Below are positions 28,585 through 37,436 of a stretch of DNA of 64,000 bases, one piece after another. The first letter of the stretch is position 1; each line of letters starts with the position of its first letter. The notes under the pieces were generated by a model. The model was given only the letters and a program-made list of their open reading frames with translations. It ran no database searches and was not told the origin of the DNA. The stretch is from Pseudoxanthomonas mexicana (GTDB taxonomy: Bacteria > Pseudomonadota > Gammaproteobacteria > Xanthomonadales > Xanthomonadaceae). The stretch lies in NCBI RefSeq assembly GCF_010093385.1, contig NZ_PDWV01000010.1, positions 1 through 64,000 on the forward strand, written 5' to 3'. A program made the position numbers and the translations under genes.

Positions 28585-29040
28585 TCATCCGAAGACCAGC
28601 GTGCCCTTCATCATGTTCCAGTGACCCGGAAACGAGCAGAAGAACGTGTACGCCCCACCCTTGCGCAACCGCGAGGTGGGGAACACCACCTCGGTGGACT
28701 GGCCGCCGCCGATCACCGGCGTATGCGCGATCACCCGCGCATCGTTGCGCGGCAGGTAGTCGTCGGAGAGCTTCATGCGGCCACCCGCCAGGCCCACGTC
28801 GCGGTGGTGGCGCGTCTCGGTCAGCACCCAGTTGTGCCCCATCGCCTGGGCCGGCATGCGGCCCACGTGCTTCAGCGTGACCCGCAGCTGGGCGCAGTCG
28901 CCGGGCACGCGGAGGGTCTTCAGGTTGAAGGTCATCATGTCCGTGGCTTCCACCGTGATCGCGCAGTTGCGGGCGAAGGCGGCGCTGGAGGCGCACCCCA
29001 GCGCGCAGAGGACGATCAGCGGTAACAGGCGTTGCAGCAT
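28585..29040 (-). CDS. azu: Azurin (type 1 blue copper protein)
   Basis: Periplasmic electron carrier, 151 aa. Signal peptide of about 23 residues, cleaved after AFA. Copper ligands are all present: H69 (AMGHNWV), C135, H140 and M144 (FFCSFPGHWNMM), with the exact azurin spacing, and C26/C49 fit the conserved disulfide. Known azurins pass electrons between cytochromes and reductases in oxidative stress or denitrification; no such partner is in this window. It follows phhA on the same strand by 45 nt and may be co-transcribed with it. Confidence 0.95.
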   Translation of the reverse strand: MLQRLLPLIVLCALGCASSAAFARNCAITVEATDMMTFNLKTLRVPGDCAQLRVTLKHVGRMPAQAMGHNWVLTETRHHRDVGLAGGRMKLSDDYLPRNDARVIAHTPVIGGGQSTEVVFPTSRLRKGGAYTFFCSFPGHWNMMKGTLVFG

Positions 29041-29085
29041 GGGGCATCCGGACCGGAGGGGATGCCCGCGATTGTACGGTGCGGG

Positions 29086-29970
29086 TCAGACGTCGCCGCC
29101 GTCCGCCCAGCCCTCGCCCGTGCCGCGGTGGAACACGCGGTCGCCGTCGCGCACATCGCCGGCCGGGATCGCGTCCTGCGCCTCCAGCCGCGCGTAGATT
29201 GGGGTGAAGTCCGGCGCGGTGGCGTCCATCAGCTGCTCGAAGCTGTCGATGACGAAGTAGGTCTTCTGGAACGTATCGATGCGGTAGCGCGTGCGCATGA
29301 TCCGCTCCAGGTCGAAGCCGATGCGGTTGGGCGCGTCCGATTCCAGCGAATACAGCGACTCGCCCTTCGACGACACGATGCCCGCGCCGTAGATGCGCAG
29401 GCCGTCCTTCGTGTCGATCAGGCCGAACTCCACCGTGTACCAGTAAAGCCGTGTCAGGTGCTGCAGCGCATCCGGGCCGATCCCATGCGCCTTCACGCCG
29501 CCCTTGCCGTACGCCTCCATGTAGTCGGCGAACACGGGGTTCATGAGTAGCGGCACATGGCCGAACAGGTCGTGGAACAGGTCGGGTTCGGCGATGTAGT
29601 CGATCTGGTCCGGGCGGCGGATCCACCAGGTCACCGGGAAGCGGCGGTTGGCCAGATGGTCGAAGAACTCCAGCTCCGGCAGCAGGCCTTCCACGCCAAC
29701 CAGCTGCCAGCCGGTAGTGGCACGCAGGACGTCGTTCAATTCATCGAAGCGCGGGATGCGGTCCGGCGTCATGCCCATGGCGTCCTGGGCCTGCAGGAAC
29801 TCGTCGCACGCGCGTCCTACCAGCAGCGCCCGCTGGCGCTCGTACAGCGCGCCCCAGGTGGCATGGTCGTCGGCGGGATAGTCCGCCGGCTGGTCCACGA
29901 CGGCGGTCGTGTAGACCGGCACGTAGCCCTTGTCGGTCTGCTGGTGCTCGACGCGGCGCGGCTCGTTCAT
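29086..29970 (-). CDS. phhA: Phenylalanine-4-hydroxylase
   Basis: Pterin- and Fe(II)-dependent monooxygenase converting phenylalanine to tyrosine. 294 aa, a bacterial single-domain form without the regulatory domain. Iron ligands are H133 and H138 in HDLFGH and the Glu of LYWYTVEFGL (about E181). GYVPVYTT and RRFPVTWWIR are further family segments. It is divergent from an AsnC/Lrp-type regulator gene, a common layout for local control of an amino-acid catabolic gene. Azurin follows downstream. Confidence 0.96.
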   Translation of the reverse strand: MNEPRRVEHQQTDKGYVPVYTTAVVDQPADYPADDHATWGALYERQRALLVGRACDEFLQAQDAMGMTPDRIPRFDELNDVLRATTGWQLVGVEGLLPELEFFDHLANRRFPVTWWIRRPDQIDYIAEPDLFHDLFGHVPLLMNPVFADYMEAYGKGGVKAHGIGPDALQHLTRLYWYTVEFGLIDTKDGLRIYGAGIVSSKGESLYSLESDAPNRIGFDLERIMRTRYRIDTFQKTYFVIDSFEQLMDATAPDFTPIYARLEAQDAIPAGDVRDGDRVFHRGTGEGWADGGDV

Positions 29971-30032
29971 GGCGATTCCCTTCGATAGGCGGGTGATGGG
30001 ACGATGCTAGCGGCAGAGCCGCGCAACAGGCT

Positions 30033-30096
30033 TGCAAAGTTGCGCTAGATCCGACCCGCGGCGCAATCATCCAGCGTGAACAGGCTATTCTTTGCA
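30033..30096. promoter_or_regulatory. Possible operator repeat in the phhA-asnC divergent region
   Basis: TGCAAAG (30033-30039) and its complement CTTTGCA (30090-30096) flank most of the 130-nt gap between the divergent starts. The second half abuts the regulator start codon, which would suit autoregulation. The match is short, so this is only a candidate. Confidence 0.25.
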
Positions 30097-30100
30097 TCAA

Positions 30101-30580
30101 ATGACCGAATCACCCGTTCTCGACCGTACCGACCTGCGCCTGCTGGCCCTGCTGCAGCGCAACGGCCGGGCGACCAATGCCGACATCGCCGCCCAAGTGA
30201 ACCTGTCGCCCTCGGCCTGCCTGCGCCGCATCCAGCGGCTGGAGGCCACCGGGGTGATCGCCGGCTACGCGGCCCGCGTCGACCCCAAGGCAGTGGGGCT
30301 GGGCCTGCAGGCGTTCGTACGCGTACAGCTGGAACGGCATGACCCGGCCAGCGTCCAGCAGTTCGGCGACCGCGTGCAGGCCTGGGACGAGGTGGTCGCC
30401 TGCTATGCGCTGACCGGCGACATGGATTACCTGCTGCACGTGGTGGTGCAGGACCTGGAGCACTTCTCCCGCTTCCTGCTCGACAACCTGCTCAACGCCA
30501 GTGGCGTGGCCGACGTGAACTCCAGCTTCGTCCTGCGCGCGGTGAAGACCGACGGCGGGCTGCCGCTGCCCGGCGCCTGA
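30101..30580 (+). CDS. Lrp/AsnC family transcriptional regulator
   Basis: 159-aa regulator. N-terminal winged helix-turn-helix (LDRTDLRLLALLQRNGRATN, LSPSACLRRIQRLEATGVI) and C-terminal RAM ligand-binding domain (ACYALTGDMDYLLHVVVQDL). The ATG at 30101 has no Shine-Dalgarno; a TTG three codons upstream (30092) is the alternative. Being divergent from phhA, it probably senses an aromatic amino acid and controls phhA; this is inferred from layout, not shown. Confidence 0.9.
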   Translation: MTESPVLDRTDLRLLALLQRNGRATNADIAAQVNLSPSACLRRIQRLEATGVIAGYAARVDPKAVGLGLQAFVRVQLERHDPASVQQFGDRVQAWDEVVACYALTGDMDYLLHVVVQDLEHFSRFLLDNLLNASGVADVNSSFVLRAVKTDGGLPLPGA

Positions 30581-30641
30581 CGAGGACATCGCCTGTCCGC
30601 GACGCGTGCTACAACGCGCGCAGTTTCCATGAGGACATGCC

Positions 30642-30944
30642 ATGTACGGACTGATCGGCAAGATGCGCGCCACGCCCGGCCAGCGCGACGCGTTGCTCGC
30701 GATCCTGCTGGAAGGCACCGAGGCCATGCCCGGCTGCCTGAGTTACGTCATCGCGCAGGATCCCGCCGAGGCGGACGCGATCTGGATTACCGAAGTCTGG
30801 ACCGATGCGGCCAGCCACACCGCCTCGCTCTCGCTGCCGGCGGTGCAGCAGGCGATCGCGAAGGCGCGGCCGCTGATCGCGGGATTCGACCACCACATCG
30901 AAACGGTGCCGGTGTGTGGGCAGGGGTTGCTGTCTCCGCGGTGA
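30642..30944 (+). CDS. ABM-domain protein (putative quinol monooxygenase)
   Basis: 100-aa ferredoxin-like dimeric alpha/beta-barrel protein of the antibiotic biosynthesis monooxygenase (ABM) superfamily. MYGLIGKMRATPGQRDALLA and GCLSYVIAQDPAEADAIWIT are typical. Members include YgiN-like quinol oxygenases and heme-degrading enzymes; the specific activity cannot be told. It lies 61 nt after the AsnC regulator and is followed by a REP-like hairpin. Confidence 0.8.
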   Translation: MYGLIGKMRATPGQRDALLAILLEGTEAMPGCLSYVIAQDPAEADAIWITEVWTDAASHTASLSLPAVQQAIAKARPLIAGFDHHIETVPVCGQGLLSPR

Positions 30945-30960
30945 GCCATGGAGCACCGAT

Positions 30961-31025
30961 GTGGGAGCGACGTCAGTCGCGATGATGTGCCGCTGATCTG
31001 TCATCGCGACTGACGTCGCTCCCAC
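30961..31025. repeat. REP/BIME-like inverted repeat 2 (GTCAG type)
   Basis: A perfect 25-bp inverted pair (30961-30985 and 31001-31025), containing GTGGGAGCGACGTCAGTCGC, with only 15 nt between arms, so it forms a very stable hairpin. It lies between two same-strand genes and could limit read-through or protect the 3' end of the upstream message. Confidence 0.9.
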
Positions 31026-31063
31026 GATCCACTCGAACCGACGCGTTCGATCTAGACTGCCGC

Positions 31064-31678
31064 ATGGACCTGTTCTCCCACTCCTGGCAACGCGCCTGGG
31101 CCGGCATCGGCGCGGCAGGCGAGGGCGGTGCGCTGTTCGCGCGGCTGATGGCGGCCTACGCCGAACCGCAGCGCCACTACCACACGCAGCAACACCTCGG
31201 CGAATGTCTGTCGGCATTCGACGGCGCGTGTGCGTTGGCCGAGCACCCCGCCGAAGTCGAAATCGCGCTGTGGTTCCATGACGCGGTCTACGACATCAAG
31301 GGCCACCACAACGAGCAACGCAGCGCGGACTGGGCACGCGATGCGCTTCGCGATGCGGGCGTCGACACCGGATCGGCGCAGCGCGTGCATGACCTGGTGA
31401 TGGCGACAAGGCATACCGCGGTGCCGTCGGGACAGGACGAACGGCTGCTGGTCGACATCGACCTGTCCATCCTGGGTGCAGAGCGGGCTCGCTTCGGCGA
31501 GTACGAGCAGCAGATCCGCAGGGAATATGCGTACGTGCCCGGCTTCCTGTTCCGCCGCAAGCGCCGCGAGATCCTCAAGGGTTTCCTCGACCGGCCCGCG
31601 ATCTACAGCACGCCGCATTTCCACGACAGGCTGGAGGCGAGGGCGCGCGACAACCTGCGCCGCGTTACCGAAGCGTAG
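31064..31678 (+). CDS. HD-superfamily metal-dependent phosphohydrolase-like protein
   Basis: 204-aa protein of the COG4339 type. A His-rich N-terminal YHTQQHLGECL and the HD motif in IALWFHDAVYD are followed by LVMATRHTA and VDIDLSILGA, which together would coordinate metal. This group is often mislabelled after a receptor subunit in databases; no substrate is known. It stands alone between the REP hairpin and the convergent patatin gene. Confidence 0.8.
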   Translation: MDLFSHSWQRAWAGIGAAGEGGALFARLMAAYAEPQRHYHTQQHLGECLSAFDGACALAEHPAEVEIALWFHDAVYDIKGHHNEQRSADWARDALRDAGVDTGSAQRVHDLVMATRHTAVPSGQDERLLVDIDLSILGAERARFGEYEQQIRREYAYVPGFLFRRKRREILKGFLDRPAIYSTPHFHDRLEARARDNLRRVTEA

Positions 31679-31756
31679 CGCCGGGCTTACCCGGCTCCAC
31701 CACGATGTCAGGCATCGCGAAGTACTGGGGACAGGCGCAGCGGAGCGAGCGCCGCG

Positions 31757-32788
31757 CTACTGTTTCACGGGCTGACCGGCGGCGTCGCATTTCACGTCAC
31801 GGCCGAACAGGCGGCCCAGTCGCGAGGGCTCTTCCAGGCAGCGCGGGTCGGGCTTCGGCGGCGCGTGGCGCGCCGCGTGTGCGGCGTTGCGGGTGCGCTG
31901 CAGTTCGGCGAGCTTGGCCTTGATCTGCGGCATCGCCGCCAGCGCGGCACGTTCGCCTTCCAGGATGGCGGTGTTCTTCTGTTCGAAATCGGCCGGGCCG
32001 ATGTCGTTGACCTTGGGCCGGATGACGATGTCGGCGCGCGCCAGTTCCTGTTCGCCCAGGCGCTGGCCCATGATGCTGATGGACTGGTTGACGATGCCCA
32101 GCATGCTGCCGGGCTTGGTGCCCGGCGCCTTGGTGGAGATGTCCACGGCGATGACGAAGTCCGCGCCCAGCTGGCGCGCCGCGTCCACAGGCACCGGACT
32201 GACCACGCCGCCGTCGACGTAGCTGGCCTTGCCGATCACCACCGGTTCGAACACGCCCGGGATACTGCTGGACGCGCGCACCGCCTGGCCCGTGTTGCCG
32301 CGCACGAACACCGTCCGCTCGCCGTTCTCCAGCTGCGTGGATACGGCCGCGAAGGGCTTCTTCAACTGCTGGATGGTGCGCTTGCCGACCAGATCGTTGA
32401 CGTAATCCTGCAGCTTCTGGCCCTGCACCAGTCCGCCGGAGAACAGGCGCACGTCGCGGATCTTCGCTTCGTCCAGCGCGAACGCCTGGGTCTGCATCCG
32501 GAAGGGGTCCATGCCGCTGGCGTACAGCGCGCCGACCACGCTGCCGGCGCTGGTGCCGGACACGACCTGCGGCTCGATGCCGTTTGCCTCGAGCATCTTG
32601 ATCACGCCGATGTGGGCGAACCCCTTCGCCGCGCCGCCGCCCAGCGCGATGCCCACCTTCACTTTCGGCGCGGCGGGCGTCGGCTTCACCGCCGCCGGCG
32701 GTGGCGTGGGCTTGACGTTGTCGCCGCCGCACGCGGCAAGCAGGGTGACGCAGGCGGCGAGCAGCAGGGGACGCGGGATCAGGTGCAT
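31757..32788 (-). CDS. Patatin-like phospholipase, lipoprotein
   Basis: 343-aa exported esterase or phospholipase. A lipoprotein signal ends at Cys20 (LLAACGG), then comes a Pro-rich linker (residues 26-41) and a patatin domain: oxyanion loop GGGAAKGFAHIG (50-61), nucleophile Ser80 in GTSAG, catalytic Asp192 in YVDGG. It resembles the RssA/NTE group but with an export signal, so it probably acts at the outer membrane or in the periplasm. It is convergent with the HD-protein gene. Confidence 0.88.
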   Translation of the reverse strand: MHLIPRPLLLAACVTLLAACGGDNVKPTPPPAAVKPTPAAPKVKVGIALGGGAAKGFAHIGVIKMLEANGIEPQVVSGTSAGSVVGALYASGMDPFRMQTQAFALDEAKIRDVRLFSGGLVQGQKLQDYVNDLVGKRTIQQLKKPFAAVSTQLENGERTVFVRGNTGQAVRASSSIPGVFEPVVIGKASYVDGGVVSPVPVDAARQLGADFVIAVDISTKAPGTKPGSMLGIVNQSISIMGQRLGEQELARADIVIRPKVNDIGPADFEQKNTAILEGERAALAAMPQIKAKLAELQRTRNAAHAARHAPPKPDPRCLEEPSRLGRLFGRDVKCDAAGQPVKQ

Positions 32789-32867
32789 GGGGCGGGGCAG
32801 GATGGGGGGCGATCAGCGGCGGAGCATAGCGTGCGCCGCCGCAATGGACGCCAACCGCCTCGCGTCC

Positions 32868-33887
32868 TCAGAAGCTGTTGTCGCCGTCCAGGATGCGGCC
32901 CAGGCCGCCCAGCACCGAACCCTCGCCGCGGGCCTGGCCGCCGCCCTGCGGCGCGGCCTGCAGCATGCGGCCGGCCAGGCGCGAGAACGGCAGCGACTGC
33001 AGCCACACCTTGCCGGGGCCGGTCAGCGTGGCCAGGAACACGCCTTCGCCGCCGAAGAACATGCTCTTGATGCCGCTGACCGGGCGCACCTCCATGTTGA
33101 CGCTGGCGTGGTAGGCCACCACGCAGCCGGTATCCACATCGATGCGCTCGCCGGCCTTGAGTTCGCGCTCGACCACGCAGCCGCCGGCATGCACGAACAC
33201 CCAGCCGTCGCCTTCCAGCTTCTGCATGATGAAACCCTCGCCGCCGAACAGGCCGGTCAGGATCTTGCGCTGCAGGTGGATGCCCACGGTCACGCCCCGT
33301 GCGCCGGCCAGGAAGCTGTCCTTCTGGCAGATCAGGCGTCCGCCGTGTTCGTCCAGCTTCATCGCCAGCACGGTACCGGGGTAAGGCGCGGCGAAGGCGA
33401 CCTTGGCCTTGCCCTGGCCGGTATGCGTGTACATGGTGGTGAACAGGCTTTCGCCGGTCAGCACGCGCTTGCCGGCCGAGAACAGCTTGTCCATCAGGCC
33501 GCCGCCCTGGCCGCTGTGCGAGCCGTCGCCGAACACCGTATCCATCTGCACGGCGCTGTCCTTGAACATCAGCGCGCCGGCTTCGGCGATGGCGCTCTCG
33601 CCGGGGTCCAGTTCCACTTCGACGAACTGCATTTCGTGGCCGACGATGCGGAAATCGATCTCGTCCGCGCCGCGGCGGCCACCGGCGCCCGGCAGCGGCG
33701 GCAGGTGCGGTGGGGGTGTGGCGGCGCCGGCCAGTTCGGGCAACTCGCGCACGGGCTTCCATTCGCGCATGCCCTCGCGCCAGGCCAGCGCGCCCGGGGT
33801 CCGCTGGGCGAAGGCCTGCGCGGCGGCCTCATCCAGGGGGCCATGGCGCTGGTTGTCGGCAGGGGTATGGAAGAACCATTGGCTCAT
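32868..33887 (-). CDS. GYF_2-AIM24 (TIGR00266) fusion protein
   Basis: 339-aa protein with two parts. Residues about 1-50 look like a GYF_2 domain (QWFFHTPADNQRHGPLDE, then WREGMREWKPVRELPEL). A Pro/Gly linker follows, and residues about 80-320 are the AIM24/TIGR00266 beta-rich domain (GEGFIMQKLEGDGWVFVHAG, GIKSMFFGGEGVFLATLTGP). AIM24 proteins have no defined biochemical role in bacteria; the GYF_2 part suggests protein-peptide recognition. Confidence 0.82.
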   Translation of the reverse strand: MSQWFFHTPADNQRHGPLDEAAAQAFAQRTPGALAWREGMREWKPVRELPELAGAATPPPHLPPLPGAGGRRGADEIDFRIVGHEMQFVEVELDPGESAIAEAGALMFKDSAVQMDTVFGDGSHSGQGGGLMDKLFSAGKRVLTGESLFTTMYTHTGQGKAKVAFAAPYPGTVLAMKLDEHGGRLICQKDSFLAGARGVTVGIHLQRKILTGLFGGEGFIMQKLEGDGWVFVHAGGCVVERELKAGERIDVDTGCVVAYHASVNMEVRPVSGIKSMFFGGEGVFLATLTGPGKVWLQSLPFSRLAGRMLQAAPQGGGQARGEGSVLGGLGRILDGDNSF

Positions 33888-34127
33888 GGCGGCGATCCGG
33901 CGGCGGGGAAGGGCGCCGAGTCTAGCCCGCGGACCGGGCGCGCCGTCACCTGCCAGCCGTCACACCGGCAGGCTGAACGTACGGGCGCCGGCGCGGGCGT
34001 ACGGCAACGGCGATTACCTTCGCCGGAATGGGACTTCCGGCCATTGCCCCCCTTGTTGCTGTAATGCAACATTCGCGTGCTAGCGCCCCGGCGCGCCCCG
34101 CCACCACCCACCCGGAAGCCCACCGCC

Positions 34128-36401
34128 ATGTCCCGACTCTGCCCGGCCGTCGTCCGGCCGCATCGCCTTGCCTTTGCCATCGCCGCCCTGCTGCCGTTCG
34201 GCACCGCCTTCGCCCAGGATGCCGCCACGACGACGGCGGAAAAGGAAGCCGCCACCCTCGACACCGTGGAAGTCACGGCGCAGCGCAAGGTGGAGAACAT
34301 CCAGGATGTGCCGGTCTCGATTTCCAGCGTCAGCGCCGAGAAGCTGGACGTACTGGGTTCGGGCGGCAACGACGTGCGCTTCCTCTCCGGCCGCGTGCCG
34401 AGCCTGAACATCGAATCCTCCTATGGCCGCGCCTTCCCGCGTTTCTACATCCGCGGCCTGGGCAATACCGACTTCGACCTCAACGCGTCGCAGCCGGTCT
34501 CGCTGATCTACGACGAAGTCGTGCAGGAAAGCCCGCTGCTGAAGGGCTTCCCGGTGTTCGACCTGGAACGCATCGAAGTGCTGCGCGGCCCGCAGGGCAC
34601 CCTGTTCGGCCGCAACACGCCGGCGGGCGTGGTGAAGTTCGAATCGGCCAAGCCGACCCGTGAACTGAGCGGCTACGCCCAGCTCGCTTACGGCACCGAC
34701 AACATGTGGAACTTCGAGGGCGCGGTCGGCGGCCCGCTGAGCGAGCGCTGGTCGGCCCGCGTGTCCGCGCTGTACCAGCGCAAGGACGACTGGGTGACCA
34801 ACACCTACGCCGCCGGCACCAGCGACGGCTTCGAGGGCTACGACGAGTCCGCCGCCCGCGTGCAGTTCCTTTACGAAGGCGAGGCGTTCGAGGGACTGTT
34901 CAACCTGCACAAGCGCCACCTCAACGGCACCGCGCGCCTGTTCCGCGCCAACATCATCGATCCGGGCAGCAACAACTTCGTGCCGGGCTTCGACAAGGAC
35001 GAGGTGTCGGTCGACGGCCAGAACTTCTCCTGGCTGGACACCTGGGGCGGCAGCGCGCGCCTGCGCTGGGATTTCGGCGATCTCAGCCTGTACTCGATCA
35101 CCGGCTACGAGACCGCCGAGTCGCTCAACCGCGGCGACATCGACGGTGGCTACGGTGCCGTGTTCCTGCCGGATTCCGGCCCGGGCGTGATCCCGTTCGC
35201 GTCCGAGTCGGCCGACGGCCTGCCCGACCACAAGCAGATCACCCAGGAGTTCCGCCTGGAGTCCGACTACGCCGGCAAGTTCAACTGGCAGGCGGGCGTG
35301 TTCTATTTCAAGGAAGACATCACCATCGACAGCTTCAACTACGACTCGCTGGCGCCGGGCAACCCGCGCGCCGGCCATGCCGTGCAGGAGCAGGAGAACA
35401 CCGCATGGGCCGCGTTCGCGTCGGGCGAGTACGACGTGACCGAACAGCTCAAGCTGCGCGGCGGCGTGCGCTATACGCAGGACAAGAAGGACTTCAGCGC
35501 CAGCGTGCTGGAAGCCGCGCCGTTCGGTGCCCCGGTCGGTGGCCCGTACCGCGTCAGCACCGACGTCAACGACGTCAGCTGGGACCTGAGCGCCGTGTAC
35601 GCGCTCAATGACGACGTGAACTTCTACGGCCGCGTGGCCAAGGGTTTCCGCGCGCCGTCGGTGCAGGGTCGCCTGCTGTTCGCCGCACCGACCGCACCCA
35701 ACGGCGGCGTGTCCACGGCCGACTCGGAAGAAGTCATCTCCTACGAGATCGGCGTGAAGGCCGACCTGTGGGACAAGCGTGCGCGCCTGGGTTTCAACGT
35801 GTTCCGCTACAACGTGGACAACCAGCAGATCATCGCCGTCGGCGGCGGCTCCAACATCGCGACCCTGCTCAACGCCGACAAGAGCGTGGGCCAGGGTTTC
35901 GAGCTGGACCTGGAGGCCTACCTGACCGACAGCCTGCTGGTCACCCTGGGCAGCAGCTACAACGACACCGAGATCAAGGACGCCAACCTGACCGTGCCGG
36001 GATGCGGCGGCGGCTGCACCGTGACCGATCCGCTCACGCCGACGGGCTACTCGATCGACGGCAATCCGCTGCCGCAGGCGCCGAAGTGGGTGCACAACCT
36101 GACCGCGCGCTACGGCATCGGCATGGGCGAAGGCGCCGAGCTGTACATCTACACCGACTGGGCCTACCGCAGCGAAGTGAACTTCTTCCTGTACGAGTCG
36201 CTGGAGTTCCGCGGCAAGTCGTCGCTGGAAGGCGGCCTGCGCATCGGCTACGCGTGGAACTACGGCGACTACGAAGTGGCGCTGTTCGGCCGCAACATCA
36301 CCGACCAGACGCGCATCGTCGGCGGCATCGACTTCAACAACCTGACCGGCTTCATCAACGAGCCGCGCACGGTGGGCGTGGAATTCAGCGCGAAGTTCTG
36401 A
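34128..36401 (+). CDS. TonB-dependent outer-membrane receptor
   Basis: 757-aa receptor. The ATG at 34128 gives a signal peptide cleaved after AFA (about residue 29). The plug domain begins with a TonB-box-like DTVEVTAQRK and contains IRGLGNTDFDLN and the plug signature RIEVLRGPQGTLFGRNTPAG. The C-terminal beta-barrel ends with aromatic Phe (VEFSAKF), as expected for BAM-dependent insertion. The plug pattern resembles the FecA/pesticin class used for varied substrates in Xanthomonadaceae; the ligand is unknown, and no dedicated transporter or regulator sits beside it. Confidence 0.93.
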   Translation: MSRLCPAVVRPHRLAFAIAALLPFGTAFAQDAATTTAEKEAATLDTVEVTAQRKVENIQDVPVSISSVSAEKLDVLGSGGNDVRFLSGRVPSLNIESSYGRAFPRFYIRGLGNTDFDLNASQPVSLIYDEVVQESPLLKGFPVFDLERIEVLRGPQGTLFGRNTPAGVVKFESAKPTRELSGYAQLAYGTDNMWNFEGAVGGPLSERWSARVSALYQRKDDWVTNTYAAGTSDGFEGYDESAARVQFLYEGEAFEGLFNLHKRHLNGTARLFRANIIDPGSNNFVPGFDKDEVSVDGQNFSWLDTWGGSARLRWDFGDLSLYSITGYETAESLNRGDIDGGYGAVFLPDSGPGVIPFASESADGLPDHKQITQEFRLESDYAGKFNWQAGVFYFKEDITIDSFNYDSLAPGNPRAGHAVQEQENTAWAAFASGEYDVTEQLKLRGGVRYTQDKKDFSASVLEAAPFGAPVGGPYRVSTDVNDVSWDLSAVYALNDDVNFYGRVAKGFRAPSVQGRLLFAAPTAPNGGVSTADSEEVISYEIGVKADLWDKRARLGFNVFRYNVDNQQIIAVGGGSNIATLLNADKSVGQGFELDLEAYLTDSLLVTLGSSYNDTEIKDANLTVPGCGGGCTVTDPLTPTGYSIDGNPLPQAPKWVHNLTARYGIGMGEGAELYIYTDWAYRSEVNFFLYESLEFRGKSSLEGGLRIGYAWNYGDYEVALFGRNITDQTRIVGGIDFNNLTGFINEPRTVGVEFSAKF

Positions 36402-36418
36402 TGCACAGGGCGTCCTTC

Positions 36419-36550
36419 GTGGGAGCGACGTGAGTCGCGAAAGGACGCCGAATCCTTGTCCGGAAGAAGGAAAGGCAGACCGGAACGGTCTGCCTTTTTC
36501 TTTTCTGCCGTCGACAACGCAGCTTGGGATCGCGACTCACATCGCTCCCA
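36419..36550. repeat. REP/BIME-like inverted repeat 3 (GTGAG type)
   Basis: GTGGGAGCGACGTGAGTCGC (36419-36438) and a complementary arm (36530-36550) with one mismatch. The pair encloses the intrinsic terminator of the receptor gene (36471-36503). It lies between the convergent receptor and rhomboid genes. Confidence 0.85.
36471..36503 (+). terminator. Intrinsic terminator after the TonB-dependent receptor
   Basis: AAAGGCAGACC (36471-36481) and GGTCTGCCTTT (36487-36497) form an 11-bp perfect stem with a 5-nt loop; the arm ends in T and is followed by TTCTTTT. The A-rich left arm could also serve the convergent rhomboid gene. Confidence 0.88.
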
Positions 36551-36559
36551 TAGGCAGCG

Positions 36560-37345
36560 TCAGGACGTCGGCGGCTCCCGGGGCGGGAAACGCAGCACCA
36601 CCCCACGCGGCTCCTCTTCCGGATGCTCCGGGCGCACCCACAGCAGCGGCACCTCGCGGGGAGCCGGCAGTTCGAGCTCGTCGTCGCCACGCGCGGCGGC
36701 TTCCTCTTCCTCGATCTCCCAGCTGTATTTCTTCTTCGGCAGTTCGGGGTCCAGGCGCCGGAACAGGAACGCGGCGACCAGGCCCGCCACTGCGCCGCCC
36801 ATGTGCGCCTGCCACGACACGCCGGCCTCGCGCGGCAGCACGGTCAGCACCATGCCGCCGTAGAACAGGAACGCGATCATGCCGGCGGCGATCGCGGCGC
36901 GGTCGCGACGCAGCAGGCCCAGCATGAAGACCATGAACATCAGCCCGTGGGTCAGGCCGCTGGCACCCAGCGTATGCGTGCCGGGATCGGCCAGCAGCCA
37001 CGGCCCCAGCCCGGCCCCCAGCCACACCAGTGGGATCGCCCACAGCGTGGCCCGCGGATAGACCGCACCGGCCAGCGTGCCGAGGATCAGCAGTGCCGAC
37101 GCGTTGGCGGCGATGTGCTCCAGCGAGCCGTGCAGCAGCGGTGCGGTGAGGATGCCGAGCAGGCCGTCCGCCGACAGCGGCGCGATGGTGAAGGGCCGCA
37201 CGTCGAAGCTGCCCTGCGCCGAATACACCATCGCCAGCAGCAGCACGAAGGCCAGGCTCAGATTGAGGGCGCGGAACAGGCGGCGGCGGTCGTGGAGTCG
37301 TTGGGTTTCCGGATCGAAGGCCGGATCGTCGGGATGCAGGTCCAT
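36560..37345 (-). CDS. Rhomboid family intramembrane serine protease
   Basis: 261-aa membrane protease. Six hydrophobic segments span residues about 30-205. The catalytic pair is Ser129 in LGASGLTHG and His181 in WQAHMGGAVAG, with LLHGSLEHIAANASALLILG as the conserved N-terminal helix. A soluble acidic tail follows (SWEIEEEEAAARGDDELELP). The ATG at 37345 gives MDLHPDDPAFDPE. Substrates are unknown. It is transcribed toward the receptor terminator. Confidence 0.9.
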   Translation of the reverse strand: MDLHPDDPAFDPETQRLHDRRRLFRALNLSLAFVLLLAMVYSAQGSFDVRPFTIAPLSADGLLGILTAPLLHGSLEHIAANASALLILGTLAGAVYPRATLWAIPLVWLGAGLGPWLLADPGTHTLGASGLTHGLMFMVFMLGLLRRDRAAIAAGMIAFLFYGGMVLTVLPREAGVSWQAHMGGAVAGLVAAFLFRRLDPELPKKKYSWEIEEEEAAARGDDELELPAPREVPLLWVRPEHPEEEPRGVVLRFPPREPPTS

Positions 37346-37436
37346 GGTCCAGTTCTGGCGACGGGGCAGACGAATGCAAGGCCCGCCCACCCTGGACAGA
37401 CCATCCCGCGCACGGGATGGTCTGCCGGGATCGCCG

